From Pseudoalteromonas lipolytica (lineage in GTDB: Bacteria > Pseudomonadota > Gammaproteobacteria > Enterobacterales > Alteromonadaceae): a stretch of 64,000 nt of DNA. Made by a program: the position numbers and the translations under genes. Location of the stretch: NCBI RefSeq assembly GCF_001306915.1, contig NZ_LJTC01000004.1:196608-260607 (forward strand), in the 5' to 3' direction. This document shows, one piece after another, positions 15,959-25,385 of this stretch. The notes beneath the pieces are model-generated. The model searched no databases. It was not told the DNA's origin and saw nothing but the letters and a program-made list of their open reading frames with translations. The stretch's first letter is position 1. Every line of letters starts with the position of its first letter.

Positions 15959-17020
15959 ATGAAACTGAAATCACTGACTATAGCTTTGGCACTTGCTGCA
16001 ACTAGTGCTTCAACATTTGCTGCTGAGAAACAAGGTTTTTATATCGGCGCATTTGGCGATTACTATGATAATTCATGGGAAAATGTTCGCGATTACGCAC
16101 CAGGCGGCCTTGATGTTGATGATTCAACAGGCTGGGGTTTAGAGCTGGGTTATCGCTTTAGCGATTACTGGAGTGCTCGCTTAGAATATGCTGATATGGA
16201 TTTTGACTGGACCGCTGAACTAAACGATGGCACATCGATGAGCGGTTCTGAAAGTGGTAAGCGTTACGGTATTGATGGTTTATATCACTTCGGTGGTGGC
16301 CCATTTTACGGTATTTTTGGTTTGAAAAACCTTGATGCTGTTGATGAGGATTTAATGTTTGCAAACGTTGGTGCTGGCTACCAACACTACTTCACAGATA
16401 ACTTTGCTTTCAATGCCGAAACTTCTTTGTACCAAGGCCTTGATCGTGGTTATACCGATGTGGGTGCTAAGTTAGGTTTAAGCTATATCTTTGGTGATCA
16501 AAGCAGCTCTGCGGCTCCTGTTGAGCCAGCTCCTGTAGTAAGTGGACCTACAGATAGCGATAACGATGGCGTAATGGACGCTGATGACCAATGCGCAAAT
16601 ACACCAATGACTGATGCGGTAGATAGCAAGGGCTGTACTCTTTATGAAGAAAAAGAGGCAACAATCACTTTACTAGTTACTTTCCCGCATGATGTTGCAG
16701 AGGTACCAAATAAATACTTCAGCGATATTGCTGATGTTGCAGCATTTATGAAAGAAAACGAAGGCACATCAGTTGTTCTTGAAGGTCATGCATCAGCAGT
16801 TGGTGATGCGGATTACAACATGAAGCTTTCTGAAAAACGTGCTAAAGATGTAGCTGAAGAGTTAGTTAAAGACGGTATCTCATCAGATAGAATCTCTACG
16901 GTTGGTTATGGTGAAGAACGCCTGAAGAACAAAGCATATACGCTTGAAGCGCATGCAGAAAATCGTCGTGTTGAAGCACAAATTAGTACGGTTGAACGTG
17001 TAAAGGTTATGCGTAAGTAA
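15959..17020 (+). CDS. OmpA family outer membrane protein, copy 1
   Basis: The 353-residue precursor has a signal peptide (cleavage after TFA, about residue 21), an eight-strand OmpA-type barrel (about 22-180, ending YIFG), a Pro/Ala linker, a thrombospondin type 3-like calcium repeat (DSDNDGVMDADDQCANTP) with a Cys pair, and a C-terminal OmpA peptidoglycan-binding domain (about 235-345; LEGHASAVGDADYNMKLSEKRA, VGYGEERL). It should bind DAP peptidoglycan and anchor the outer membrane. A GGAAGGAAAC ribosome site precedes it. A near-twin lies 450 bases downstream, with its own leader, so the pair is not a simple operon. Confidence 0.9.
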   Translation: MKLKSLTIALALAATSASTFAAEKQGFYIGAFGDYYDNSWENVRDYAPGGLDVDDSTGWGLELGYRFSDYWSARLEYADMDFDWTAELNDGTSMSGSESGKRYGIDGLYHFGGGPFYGIFGLKNLDAVDEDLMFANVGAGYQHYFTDNFAFNAETSLYQGLDRGYTDVGAKLGLSYIFGDQSSSAAPVEPAPVVSGPTDSDNDGVMDADDQCANTPMTDAVDSKGCTLYEEKEATITLLVTFPHDVAEVPNKYFSDIADVAAFMKENEGTSVVLEGHASAVGDADYNMKLSEKRAKDVAEELVKDGISSDRISTVGYGEERLKNKAYTLEAHAENRRVEAQISTVERVKVMRK

Positions 17021-17065
17021 TAGATTACTATTAGCTTATTGTAATTTATTAATAATCTTGAGATT

Positions 17066-17099
17066 AAAGCTGAACTATTTTTATGGTTCAGCTTTTTTT
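17066..17099 (+). terminator. Terminator after ompA copy 1
   Basis: AGCTGAAC and GTTCAGCT form an eight-bp perfect stem followed by seven T. Confidence 0.9.
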
Positions 17100-17277
17100 A
17101 TACCTTAAAAACGCATTTACTTTTTTAATAAACGCGATACTCTTAAAGGTATACGGCATGGTATAAAAATAAGGTACACTTATATTGATTTGAATCATCG
17201 CAGCAAATGGGTGATTATTGTACTATGTTCTTATTGTTATCTCGTGTAATTATCACTAGGTAAATTAGAGTTTTTTG

Positions 17278-17323
17278 AGCACTGTTAATTTGGTATGCCA
17301 TTCTATGGCATTTCGACGGTGCT
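17278..17323 (+). promoter_or_regulatory. Two-tier hairpin in leader of ompA copy 2
   Basis: An outer stem AGCACTGT/ACGGTGCT encloses a perfect ATGCCAT/ATGGCAT hairpin with a TCT loop. It lies in the 448-base gap between the two ompA genes, about 145 bases ahead of the second start. A short T tract (CACTTTTTTAG) follows 7 bases later. It may be a 5' UTR structure or the end of a small RNA. Confidence 0.5.
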
Positions 17324-17468
17324 AAACGTCACTTTTTTAGGTGGTGTTTTGAAATTAACAAATTTATTGTAGTTTTAGTTTATTAAGTTTGGATTAATTA
17401 CTCATCATCTATCTTGACAGAGTTTAGGCTACACAGCCTTTAGTTACTTAAATGGAAGGGAAGGAAAC

Positions 17469-18539
17469 ATGAAACTAAAATCACTAACTATAGCTTTAGC
17501 TCTTGCTGCAACAAGTGCTTCTAGCTTCGCTGCTGAAAAGCAAGGTTTTTATATTGGTGCGTTTGGCGATTACTATGATAATTCATGGGAAAATGTTCGT
17601 GACTACGCACCAGGCGGTCTTGATGTTGATGATTCAACAGGCTGGGGTCTAGAGTTAGGTTACCGCTTCAGTGATTACTGGAGTGCGCGTCTAGAATACG
17701 CTGATATGGATTTTGACTGGAAAGCTGAATTAAACGACGGTACGTCGATGAGTGGTTCAGAAAGTGGTAAGCGTTACGGTATTGATGGTCTTTACCACTT
17801 TGGTGGTGGTCCTTTCTACGGTATTTTTGGTTTAAAAAATCTTGATGCGGTTGATGAAGATTTAATGTTTGCTAATGTGGGTGCAGGTTATCAACACTAC
17901 TTTACAGAGCATTTCGCATTTAATGCAGAAACGTCTTTATACCAAGGTCTAGACCGTGGTTATACAGATGTGGGTGCTAAATTAGGTCTTAGCTACATCT
18001 TCGGTGCTCAAAGCGCGCCAGCTGAGCCTGTAGAGCCTGCTCCTACGGTTGTTCCTGTTGCTGTAGAACCAGTAGATAGCGATGGCGATAATATCCCTGA
18101 TGCAGACGATCAATGTGCAAATACACCAATGACTGACGCTGTTGATGGCACTGGTTGTACGCTATATGAAGATCGTGAAGTAACTAAGAGCTTACTAATC
18201 ACGTTCCCTAACAACACATCTAAAGTATCTCAACAATACCTAGATGATATTGATGCTGCAGCAGCATTCTTAAAAGAGCACCCAGGTACTGACGTAGTGC
18301 TTGAAGGTCATTCTTCATCAGTAGGTAAAGCTGACTACAATAAGTGGTTATCTAAGAAACGTGCTGATGCGGTTGCTAAGAAACTAATCGAAGATGGCAT
18401 TGATCCAATGCGTCTAACTACTGTTGGTATGGGTGAAGAGCGTCTTAAAAACCCAGCTAACACACCAGAAGCTCACGCCGAAAACCGTCGTGTTGAAGCG
18501 AAAGTAACTGTCATTGAACGTGTTAAAGTAGAGCGTTAA
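17469..18539 (+). CDS. OmpA family outer membrane protein, copy 2
   Basis: A 356-residue paralogue of the gene upstream with the same layout: signal peptide, eight-strand barrel, Pro/Val linker, TSP3-like repeat (DSDGDNIPDADDQCANTP), OmpA C-terminal domain. The first 175 residues differ from copy 1 at only about five places (e.g. Thr/Ser19, Thr/Lys80, DN/EH in the late barrel), while codons differ at many silent sites. The linker and peptidoglycan domain are more diverged (e.g. LEGHSSSVGKADYNKWLSKKRA). Its ribosome-binding site (GGAAGGAAAC) matches copy 1. The pattern suggests strong selection on the barrel or old gene conversion. Confidence 0.9.
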   Translation: MKLKSLTIALALAATSASSFAAEKQGFYIGAFGDYYDNSWENVRDYAPGGLDVDDSTGWGLELGYRFSDYWSARLEYADMDFDWKAELNDGTSMSGSESGKRYGIDGLYHFGGGPFYGIFGLKNLDAVDEDLMFANVGAGYQHYFTEHFAFNAETSLYQGLDRGYTDVGAKLGLSYIFGAQSAPAEPVEPAPTVVPVAVEPVDSDGDNIPDADDQCANTPMTDAVDGTGCTLYEDREVTKSLLITFPNNTSKVSQQYLDDIDAAAAFLKEHPGTDVVLEGHSSSVGKADYNKWLSKKRADAVAKKLIEDGIDPMRLTTVGMGEERLKNPANTPEAHAENRRVEAKVTVIERVKVER

Positions 18540-18561
18540 TCTAACTCTTTACGCAAATTTT

Positions 18562-18589
18562 AAAAACCCAGCCTAGTGCTGGGTTTTTT
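18562..18589 (+). terminator. Terminator after ompA copy 2
   Basis: AACCCAGC and GCTGGGTT form a stem with a CTAGT loop and a T6 tail, about 25 bases after the stop. Confidence 0.92.
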
Positions 18590-18835
18590 CTTTTCTAAGT
18601 ACTAGGAATTGGTTAGATAGGAATGATTCTTAATAAATATTCATTTGAATAGCGTTTTTTTCTAGTACTATTCATGATATTTATAGTGACTATTAAACTC
18701 CTTACTTACCGCATGGATTTTCATCTATACTTAAAAGCTTTATAATTAACTGTCAGAATACTATAAGTACTGGGTCTTAATTGGTATTTAGCTTAATACT
18801 ACCGAGTACTTTCACGTCACCAAGAGGGCAATATT

Positions 18836-21433
18836 GTGCTACAAGAATATCGTAAACACGTAGAAGAACGTGCCGCGTTAGGTATCGTACCAGCGCCATT
18901 AGATGCTCAGCAAACGGCTGATCTTATTGAATTAATCAAAAATCCACCGGCAGGTGAAGAAGAGTTTATCGTTGATCTTCTAGTTAACCGTGTACCACCA
19001 GGTGTTGATGATGCTGCTTATATCAAAGCAGGTTTCTTGGCTGCAGTTGCAAAAGGTGAAGCGAGCTCTCCACTTGTATCAAAAGAAAAAGCAGCTGAGC
19101 TACTTGGTACTATGCTAGGTGGTTACAACATCGCGCCTATGATTGACCTTTTAGATGACGAAGCGTTAGCGCCAATCGTTGTTAAAGGTTTATCAAACAC
19201 ACTATTAATGTTTGATGCTTTTTATGATGTAGAAGAAAAAGCGAAAGCGGGTAACGAATTTGCTAAGCAAGTAATCGAATCTTGGGCAAATGCTGAGTGG
19301 TTTGTGAACAAGCCTGCAGTTGCTGAAAAAATCTCAGTTACCGTATTCAAAGTAACTGGCGAAACAAATACTGATGATCTTTCACCTGCTCCAGATGCAT
19401 GGTCTCGCCCTGATATTCCACTACACGCTTTAGCAATGCTGAAGAACGAACGTGATGGTATCAATCCTGAAAAGCCAGGTGAAGTTGGTCCAATCTCACA
19501 ACTAGAAGAGCTTAAAACGAAAGGTTTACCTCTTGCATACGTTGGTGATGTAGTTGGTACGGGTTCATCTCGTAAATCTGCAACTAACTCTGTACTTTGG
19601 TTCATGGGTGATGATATTCCTCACGTACCGAACAAACGCGTTGGTGGTGTATGTTTAGGCGGTAAAATCGCTCCTATCTTCTTCAACACAATGGAAGACT
19701 CTGGTGCATTACCAATCGAACTACCTGTTGATGAGCTAAACATGGGTGACCAAATCGATATCTTCCCATACGAAGGTGTTGTTAAGCGTCACGGTACTGA
19801 TGAAGTAATCTCGACTTTCTCTCTTAAATCAGACGTAATTCTTGATGAAGTGCGTGCTGGTGGTCGTATTCCACTGATCATTGGTCGTGGTTTAACTGAT
19901 AAAGCACGTGCATCACTAGGTATGGAAGCAGAAGATATCTTCCGTAAGCCTGCGCTTGTAACTGACTCTGGTAAAGGCTTCACATTAGCTCAGAAGATGG
20001 TTGGTAAAGCATGTAACATGCCTGGCGTACGTCCTGGTCAATACTGTGAGCCGAAAATGACAACTGTTGGTTCGCAAGATACAACAGGTCCTATGACACG
20101 TGACGAACTTAAAGACCTTGCGTGTTTAGGTTTCTCTGCAGACTTAACAATGCAGTCTTTCTGTCATACATCAGCTTATCCTAAGCCAATCGACGTAAAC
20201 ACTCACCACACACTTCCTGATTTCATCATGAACCGTGGCGGTGTATCACTACGTCCTGGTGACGGTGTAATCCACTCATGGTTAAACCGTATGTTATTAC
20301 CAGATACAGTAGGTACTGGTGGTGACTCACATACTCGTTTCCCTCTAGGTATTTCATTCCCAGCGGGTTCAGGTGCGGTAGCATTCGCAGCAGCAACAGG
20401 TGTAATGCCTCTTGATATGCCTGAGTCAATCTTAGTACGTTTCAAAGGTGAAATGCAGCCAGGTATCACACTACGTGACCTAGTTCATGCTATCCCTTAC
20501 TACGGTATCAAAGAAGGTCTTCTTACAGTTGAGAAGAAAGGTAAGATCAACGAATTCTCTGGTCGCGTACTAGAAATCGAAGGTGTTGAGCACCTAACAG
20601 TTGAGCAAGCTTTCGAACTTTCTGATGCATCAGCTGAGCGTTCAGCGGCAGGTTGTACTGTTAAACTTTCTAAAGAGTCTATCGCTGAATACCTTGAGTC
20701 AAACATCGTAATGCTTAAGTGGATGATCTCTGAAGGTTACGGCGATGTTCGTACTATTGAGCGTCGTATCACAGCAATGCAAGAGTGGTTAGCTAACCCA
20801 GAACTTATGGAAGCTGATGCAGATGCAGAGTACAAGCACGTACTTGAAATCGATCTTGCAGACATCAAAGAGCCAATCCTTTGTGCTCCAAATGACCCAG
20901 ATGATGCGCGTCTTCTTTCAGACGTAACAGGCGAGAAAATCGACGAAGTATTCATCGGTTCTTGTATGACTAACATCGGTCACTTCCGTGCTGCAGGTAA
21001 ACTACTAGATGGTTTCAGTGGCCGTATCCCAACTCAACTTTGGGTTGCACCACCAACGAAGATGGATAAAGACCAGCTTACTGACGAAGGTTACTACGGT
21101 ATCTTTGGTCGCGTAGGTGCACGTATCGAAACGCCAGGGTGTTCACTATGTATGGGTAACCAAGCACGTGTTGCTGATAAAGCAACAGTTGTTTCTACCT
21201 CTACGCGTAACTTCCCTAACCGTCTTGGTACTGGCGCTAACGTATTCTTAGCATCAGCTGAGCTTGCAGCAGTAGCGGCAATCTTAGGTAAACTACCTAC
21301 ACCTGCTGAGTACCAAGAGTATGCAGATAAGATCAATGCAACTGCAGCTGATACTTATCGTTACCTGAACTTCCACCGTATGCCTCAATACACTAAAAAG
21401 GCAGACAAAGTAATCGTTCAGCAAGCTGTTTAA
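18836..21433 (+). CDS. acnB: Aconitate hydratase B
   Basis: At 865 residues it has the same length as E. coli AcnB, which isomerises citrate and isocitrate in the TCA cycle (and 2-methylisocitrate in many species). The N-terminal HEAT-like domain ([19 protein letters not shown]), the swivel domain and the [4Fe-4S] ligands are present: one Cys in [11 protein letters not shown] and two in CSLCMGNQ. The start is GTG at 18836, seven bases after AAGAGGG; no ATG fits the conserved N terminus. Codon use is that of a highly expressed gene. It stands alone with its own terminator. Confidence 0.98.
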   Translation: MLQEYRKHVEERAALGIVPAPLDAQQTADLIELIKNPPAGEEEFIVDLLVNRVPPGVDDAAYIKAGFLAAVAKGEASSPLVSKEKAAELLGTMLGGYNIAPMIDLLDDEALAPIVVKGLSNTLLMFDAFYDVEEKAKAGNEFAKQVIESWANAEWFVNKPAVAEKISVTVFKVTGETNTDDLSPAPDAWSRPDIPLHALAMLKNERDGINPEKPGEVGPISQLEELKTKGLPLAYVGDVVGTGSSRKSATNSVLWFMGDDIPHVPNKRVGGVCLGGKIAPIFFNTMEDSGALPIELPVDELNMGDQIDIFPYEGVVKRHGTDEVISTFSLKSDVILDEVRAGGRIPLIIGRGLTDKARASLGMEAEDIFRKPALVTDSGKGFTLAQKMVGKACNMPGVRPGQYCEPKMTTVGSQDTTGPMTRDELKDLACLGFSADLTMQSFCHTSAYPKPIDVNTHHTLPDFIMNRGGVSLRPGDGVIHSWLNRMLLPDTVGTGGDSHTRFPLGISFPAGSGAVAFAAATGVMPLDMPESILVRFKGEMQPGITLRDLVHAIPYYGIKEGLLTVEKKGKINEFSGRVLEIEGVEHLTVEQAFELSDASAERSAAGCTVKLSKESIAEYLESNIVMLKWMISEGYGDVRTIERRITAMQEWLANPELMEADADAEYKHVLEIDLADIKEPILCAPNDPDDARLLSDVTGEKIDEVFIGSCMTNIGHFRAAGKLLDGFSGRIPTQLWVAPPTKMDKDQLTDEGYYGIFGRVGARIETPGCSLCMGNQARVADKATVVSTSTRNFPNRLGTGANVFLASAELAAVAAILGKLPTPAEYQEYADKINATAADTYRYLNFHRMPQYTKKADKVIVQQAV

Positions 21434-21456
21434 TTTTAGCTAAATTAAATGACAAG

Positions 21457-21485
21457 AAAGCCCGCTTCTAGCGGGCTTTTTATTT
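21457..21485 (+). terminator. Terminator of acnB
   Basis: AGCCCGC/GCGGGCT stem with a five-base loop, followed by TTTTATTTT. Confidence 0.93.
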
Positions 21486-21591
21486 TAGATAAAATTTCTA
21501 AAATATTTATAAATACGATCTTAAAGCTACATAAATCATCATCAGCGTTTACATAATAACGCAAAAATTTCCTACCAATTGCATTAAAATC

Positions 21592-21622
21592 CTCGCCAAT
21601 ATTCTCAACGTATTAAGGCGAG
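21592..21622 (+). promoter_or_regulatory. Hairpin masking the ribosome-binding site of the dioxygenase gene
   Basis: CTCGCC (21592-21597) pairs with GGCGAG (21617-21622), extended by AATA/TATT with a two-base bulge. The 3' arm contains the AAGGCGAG ribosome-binding site seven bases before the ATG at 21629. Confidence 0.45.
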
Positions 21623-21628
21623 ATCGAA

Positions 21629-22261
21629 ATGACTACATTAAACAACCAGAACCTTTTACAGCTTCGTTTTGTAAGCCAAGCACATATTGACGCAGTTAAG
21701 CCTTCTTTTGCTAACCTACCTGCAAACCCATACGCAGATGGTGAATTTCGTAAGCGTCGTTATTCAGTAATCAAAGTTGTTGATGGTGAATTAAAACTAC
21801 AACCAACAAAAGCATTTGTGCAAGATGACTCAATCAATACCTTCCAAGGTAATGTTGAGCGTACTTATGAAAATCTAGAAGATAGCTTATTAGCGACTGA
21901 TGGCATGAAGCAAATCGTTAATCAATTTCGCGATATGACAGGCATAAGCGATGATCGCGTTATTGAAATTCACCAGTTCAGAATGCTTGCGATCGACAGC
22001 GACACACCAGCTGCACCTGAAGGTGTTCATCAAGATGGTTTTGATCACGTATGCGTATGTGGTGTATCACACGAAAACCTAGAGGGTGGTGAGCTACTTG
22101 TTTATGAACACCAACAAGCTGAACCATGTTTCAAAATGGAAATTAAAGACGGTATGTTCGCACTGATTAATGACCGTGAAGTATGGCACAACGCTACACC
22201 AATGAATAAATTAGACGCAAGCAAAGAAGGTTACCTTGATTGCTTCGTACTAACTGCGTAA
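21629..22261 (+). CDS. 2-oxoglutarate/Fe(II) dioxygenase of the amino-acid hydroxylase (IDO-like) family
   Basis: The 210-residue protein matches the 2OG-Fe dioxygenase family that includes the Bacillus L-isoleucine 4-hydroxylase IDO. Iron ligands are His134 and Asp136 (GVHQDGFDH) and His187 (EVWHNATPM); an Arg for 2-oxoglutarate is not certain from sight. Known members hydroxylate free aliphatic amino acids; the substrate here is unknown. It is followed after nine bases by a class V PLP enzyme, so they are co-transcribed, suggesting that the PLP enzyme acts on the hydroxylated product or that both serve one amino acid. Confidence 0.78.
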   Translation: MTTLNNQNLLQLRFVSQAHIDAVKPSFANLPANPYADGEFRKRRYSVIKVVDGELKLQPTKAFVQDDSINTFQGNVERTYENLEDSLLATDGMKQIVNQFRDMTGISDDRVIEIHQFRMLAIDSDTPAAPEGVHQDGFDHVCVCGVSHENLEGGELLVYEHQQAEPCFKMEIKDGMFALINDREVWHNATPMNKLDASKEGYLDCFVLTA

Positions 22262-22270
22262 GGGTAAACC

Positions 22271-23509
22271 ATGAACTTAACGCAATTACGTCGCCAGTTC
22301 CCTGCACTTATGCAACAAGTTGCAGGTCAGTCACCGATTTTCCTTGATGGTCCAGGTGGCTCGCAAGTACCACAGTCAGTGCTAAGCGCTATGAGTGCAT
22401 ATTTGGGTTACTTCAACTCAAACTTAGGCGGTGCATTTTTCTCAAGTGATAAAACGGTAGAGTTAATGGCAAATGCTCGCCAAGCTGCAGCCGATTTATT
22501 AAATGCGCCATCTAAAGAGCAAATCGTGTTTGGTGCAAACATGACAAGCTTAACGTTTAGCTTTAGTCGTGCCATCTCACGTGATTGGACTGCTGATGAT
22601 GAAATTATTGTCACCAATGCTGATCACTTCTCAAACGTATCATCTTGGCAGCAAGCTGCTGAAGATAAAGGCGCGACAGTAAAAACTACCCTTATCAACG
22701 AAGCTGATTGCAGCCTAGATATGGCACATTTTGAAAGCCTTTTATCTAGCAAAACAAAGCTTGTTGCTGTGACATATGCATCAAACACCACTGGTTCAAT
22801 TAATGACATTAAACGCATCGTTGAGCTTGCACATGCTGTTGGTGCGCTAGTTTATGTTGATGCCGTACATTATGCACCTCATGAGCTAGTAGACGTACAA
22901 GCACTTGATTGTGACTTCTTAGCCTGCTCTGCATATAAGTTCTTTGGTCCTCACCTTGGTATTGTCTATGGCAAACGAGAGCACCTTGAAGGTTTCACAC
23001 CATATAAAGTTGAACCTGCAAAAGATGTTGCGCCAGGTCGCTGGGAAACGGGTACACAAAGCTTTGAAGCGCTAGCTGGCTTAATTGCTGCTGTTGATTA
23101 CATTGCTGCAATTAGTGAGCTTGATGATACTCATTCACGCCGAGATAAATTAGCTGCTGCATTTGCTATGACTAAACAGCACGAAATGACATTAAGTAAG
23201 CATTTCTTAACGCGTTTAGCAGATTACCCGCGCATTAAGTTATTTGGTATTGATGATCTAGAGCGCGTAGCTTCACGCACACCGACTTTTGCTTTAACGT
23301 TTGAAGGCATCGAACCACGCGTTGTGTCTGAATTTTTAGGTAAGCAACATATTTGCGTGTGGGACGGTAACTTTTATGCACAAGGTCTATGTAAGCAGCT
23401 AGGTGTATTAGAAACCGGCGGTGTAGTACGCATTGGTTGTATGCATTACAACACTATTGATGAGCTTGATAAGGTTTTCGATTTATTTGATCAATTACTG
23501 GCAGATTAA
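22271..23509 (+). CDS. Class V aminotransferase / cysteine-desulfurase-like PLP enzyme
   Basis: A 412-residue fold I class V PLP enzyme of the desulfurase-like group seen in Vibrio and Shewanella. The PLP lysine is Lys223 (SAYKFFGPH), Asp197 and His200 (YVDAVHY) hold the ring, and SFSRAI and NHF-type residues match the phosphate cup (ADHFSNVSSW). The SufS/IscS cysteine loop is not evident, so sulfur transfer is uncertain. Its partner is the dioxygenase gene just upstream. An amino-acid lyase, aminotransferase or epimerase role is possible; I cannot choose. Confidence 0.78.
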   Translation: MNLTQLRRQFPALMQQVAGQSPIFLDGPGGSQVPQSVLSAMSAYLGYFNSNLGGAFFSSDKTVELMANARQAAADLLNAPSKEQIVFGANMTSLTFSFSRAISRDWTADDEIIVTNADHFSNVSSWQQAAEDKGATVKTTLINEADCSLDMAHFESLLSSKTKLVAVTYASNTTGSINDIKRIVELAHAVGALVYVDAVHYAPHELVDVQALDCDFLACSAYKFFGPHLGIVYGKREHLEGFTPYKVEPAKDVAPGRWETGTQSFEALAGLIAAVDYIAAISELDDTHSRRDKLAAAFAMTKQHEMTLSKHFLTRLADYPRIKLFGIDDLERVASRTPTFALTFEGIEPRVVSEFLGKQHICVWDGNFYAQGLCKQLGVLETGGVVRIGCMHYNTIDELDKVFDLFDQLLAD

Positions 23510-23529
23510 AGCTGAGCTTTAACTAAGTT

Positions 23530-23555
23530 ATAAGCAGCCCGAGTGGGCTGCTTAT
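23530..23555. terminator. Bidirectional terminator between convergent genes
   Basis: An 11-bp perfect stem (ATAAGCAGCCC/GGGCTGCTTAT) with a GAGT loop lies between the PLP enzyme gene and the convergent hydroxylase gene. It lacks a long T tract. Confidence 0.65.
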
Positions 23556-23560
23556 TACCG

Positions 23561-24265
23561 CTAGGATTGTGGTTGGCCATATATTTGTTCCGCGCGGTTG
23601 AATAAGACCCACGAGGTTAAAATATACTTATCATTTGAAATTGGCTTATTACCACGGTGCGTGTGAGTAAAGTAGCCTGGCGCTACGACCATAGTGCCTT
23701 GTTTAGGTGATATTTTTCGTTGTTGATAGTAAAACTCAGTTTCACCACCTTCTTCTACATCATTTAAATAGAACATAAATAACAGCACGCGATGTAGAGC
23801 TTCGTTGTGGCCAGCTTGCGGGTATACCTCGCTATGCCAATAAGGGTAGCCACCTTTATTGATATCGTATTTCTGTGCTTGAATAGGACCCATGCGGAAA
23901 ATTTGCTGCACGAGCAACGGCAATTGTGGTTTGCCGACTTCTTCAAAGTTATCTTGTGTTAGGTCAACAGGTTTGCCTGTTTGCGGATGGTAAACTTTTA
24001 AACCAAAGGCACCAATCATCATAAAAATATGCTCTTCAAGGTACTTGAAGATGTAACCCGCGGTCGTTTGTTGAACGTGTTTAAGTTGCTCAGCGTATTC
24101 AGGGTGATTATTAAGGTATAAATCGTGGCTGTCTTTTTTCGCTAGATCCACTCCGCCTGAGGTAATGCCTTGTTTTAAATGCGGGCTTTGTTCAAATACC
24201 GTGATAAAGTTGTCGCAAAATTCTTTGCTGAGGGCGTTTTCGTATACGCGAATAAAGTCCGTCAT
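23561..24265 (-). CDS. Prolyl-4-hydroxylase-like 2OG-Fe(II) oxygenase
   Basis: The 234-residue protein has a P4H-type jelly roll. The first two iron ligands read His144-x-Glu146 (PYWHSEVYP), an HxE rather than the usual HxD; the distal histidine is in FTHTHRG (about His203) and the 2-oxoglutarate lysine is Lys213 (DKYILTSWV). LNDVEEGGETEF and PKQGTMVVAPG are family marks. Related bacterial enzymes hydroxylate proteins or small molecules; the target is unknown. It is the second 2OG oxygenase within 2 kb but in the opposite direction, divergent from a thioesterase gene. Confidence 0.8.
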   Translation of the reverse strand: MTDFIRVYENALSKEFCDNFITVFEQSPHLKQGITSGGVDLAKKDSHDLYLNNHPEYAEQLKHVQQTTAGYIFKYLEEHIFMMIGAFGLKVYHPQTGKPVDLTQDNFEEVGKPQLPLLVQQIFRMGPIQAQKYDINKGGYPYWHSEVYPQAGHNEALHRVLLFMFYLNDVEEGGETEFYYQQRKISPKQGTMVVAPGYFTHTHRGNKPISNDKYILTSWVLFNRAEQIYGQPQS

Positions 24266-24301
24266 GAGCTACCTTTAGTTTATATTTTTTATAGGGTTAC
24301 T

Positions 24302-24700
24302 ATGTTTACTGAAACTATCACACCACGCTTTAGCGAAACAGATGTGCTAGGGCACATCAACAATACCGTACTCCCTGTATGGTTTGAAGCCGCCCGAGCG
24401 CCTATTTTCAGGTTTTTTACGCCCGATTTAAACCCTTATGAGTGGAAACTGATCATTGCTAAAGTTGAAGTAAGCTTTGTCGGTGAGTTGTTTTATGGTC
24501 ACGATGTCACAGTGAAAACCAGTGTTGAGCACATCGGCTCTAGTTCATTTGTACTGCGCCAAGAGGCTTGGCAGCAAGATAACTGCTGTGCCGTTGGTAA
24601 AACCGTACTAGTACGTTATGACTTCGCAAATAAATGTTCGCAAAAACTTAATGAGCAAGAAAGGGCTGACCTTACAGCGCATTTAATCGCTGAGGAATAA
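24302..24700 (+). CDS. 4HBT/YbgC-FadM-like hotdog acyl-CoA thioesterase
   Basis: The 132-residue hotdog protein begins MFTETITPRFSETDVLGHIN; Asp14, His18 and Asn20 form the YbgC/4HBT-type active site (ETDxxGHxNN), followed by WFEAARAP. I use the ATG at 24302, three bases after GGTTA and with AGGG upstream, because the longer frame has no family similarity before this point. It likely hydrolyses an acyl-CoA; chain length cannot be told. Confidence 0.85.
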   Translation: MFTETITPRFSETDVLGHINNTVLPVWFEAARAPIFRFFTPDLNPYEWKLIIAKVEVSFVGELFYGHDVTVKTSVEHIGSSSFVLRQEAWQQDNCCAVGKTVLVRYDFANKCSQKLNEQERADLTAHLIAEE

Positions 24701-24782
24701 CCCATTTTTTGCCGACATTTATGAACGCTTGGGGTAAAATGCGCCTTCATTATTTTGACTGAGTAATTTTGGGTTACACGCA

Positions 24783-25361
24783 ATGCTGTTAATGATCGAC
24801 AATTATGATTCGTTTACATACAACCTAGTGCAATATTTTCAGCGCTTAGACCAAGATGTATTAGTTAAACGAAACGATGAGATCAGCATAGCTGAGATTA
24901 AACAACTTAACCCAGAGCACATCGTACTATCGCCTGGGCCATGTTCACCAAACGAAGCGGGTATTTCTTTGCAAGTGGTTGAACAACTAAAAGGCCAGTT
25001 GCCAATTCTTGGTATTTGCTTAGGTCACCAAACTATTGCTCAGGCTCTAGGTGCTGATGTTATTCGTGCAAAGCAAGTGATGCATGGTAAAACCTCGTTA
25101 GTTAAGCATACCAATCAAGGTGTGTTTAATGGTTTGGCAAATCCGCTGACGGTATGCCGCTACCATTCTTTAGTGGTGGATAAACAAAGCCTGCCTAGTG
25201 ACTTCACTATTACTGCATGGACAGAACAAAATTCTGATTTTGATGAAATTATGGGGATCATGCATAATGATTTAGCACTTGAAGGCGTGCAATTTCACCC
25301 CGAAGCAATTTTGACCCAACAAGGGCTTGAATTACTTGCTAACTTTTTAACTCGCTTCTAA
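24783..25361 (+). CDS. pabA: Aminodeoxychorismate/anthranilate synthase glutamine amidotransferase
   Basis: A 192-residue type 1 glutamine amidotransferase with triad Cys79 (GICLGHQ), His172 and Glu174 (VQFHPEA) and the N-terminal [10 protein letters not shown]. It supplies ammonia to PabB (folate) or TrpE (tryptophan). I favour PabA because the gene lies next to the argD/astC gene, as pabA does in E. coli and Shewanella. Sequence alone does not separate PabA from TrpG, and the protein may serve both. Confidence 0.9.
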   Translation: MLLMIDNYDSFTYNLVQYFQRLDQDVLVKRNDEISIAEIKQLNPEHIVLSPGPCSPNEAGISLQVVEQLKGQLPILGICLGHQTIAQALGADVIRAKQVMHGKTSLVKHTNQGVFNGLANPLTVCRYHSLVVDKQSLPSDFTITAWTEQNSDFDEIMGIMHNDLALEGVQFHPEAILTQQGLELLANFLTRF

Positions 25362-25385
25362 TCTTAGGCTAGTGAATTAACAAAT

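Noticed and set aside
19222..21336. Several minus-strand frames over acnB
   Set aside because: They are shadows of codon bias in a highly expressed gene with no start signals or known domains.
24179..24301. N-terminal extension of the thioesterase
   Set aside because: The 41 extra residues overlap the divergent hydroxylase gene and show no hotdog similarity; the ATG at 24302 is better placed.
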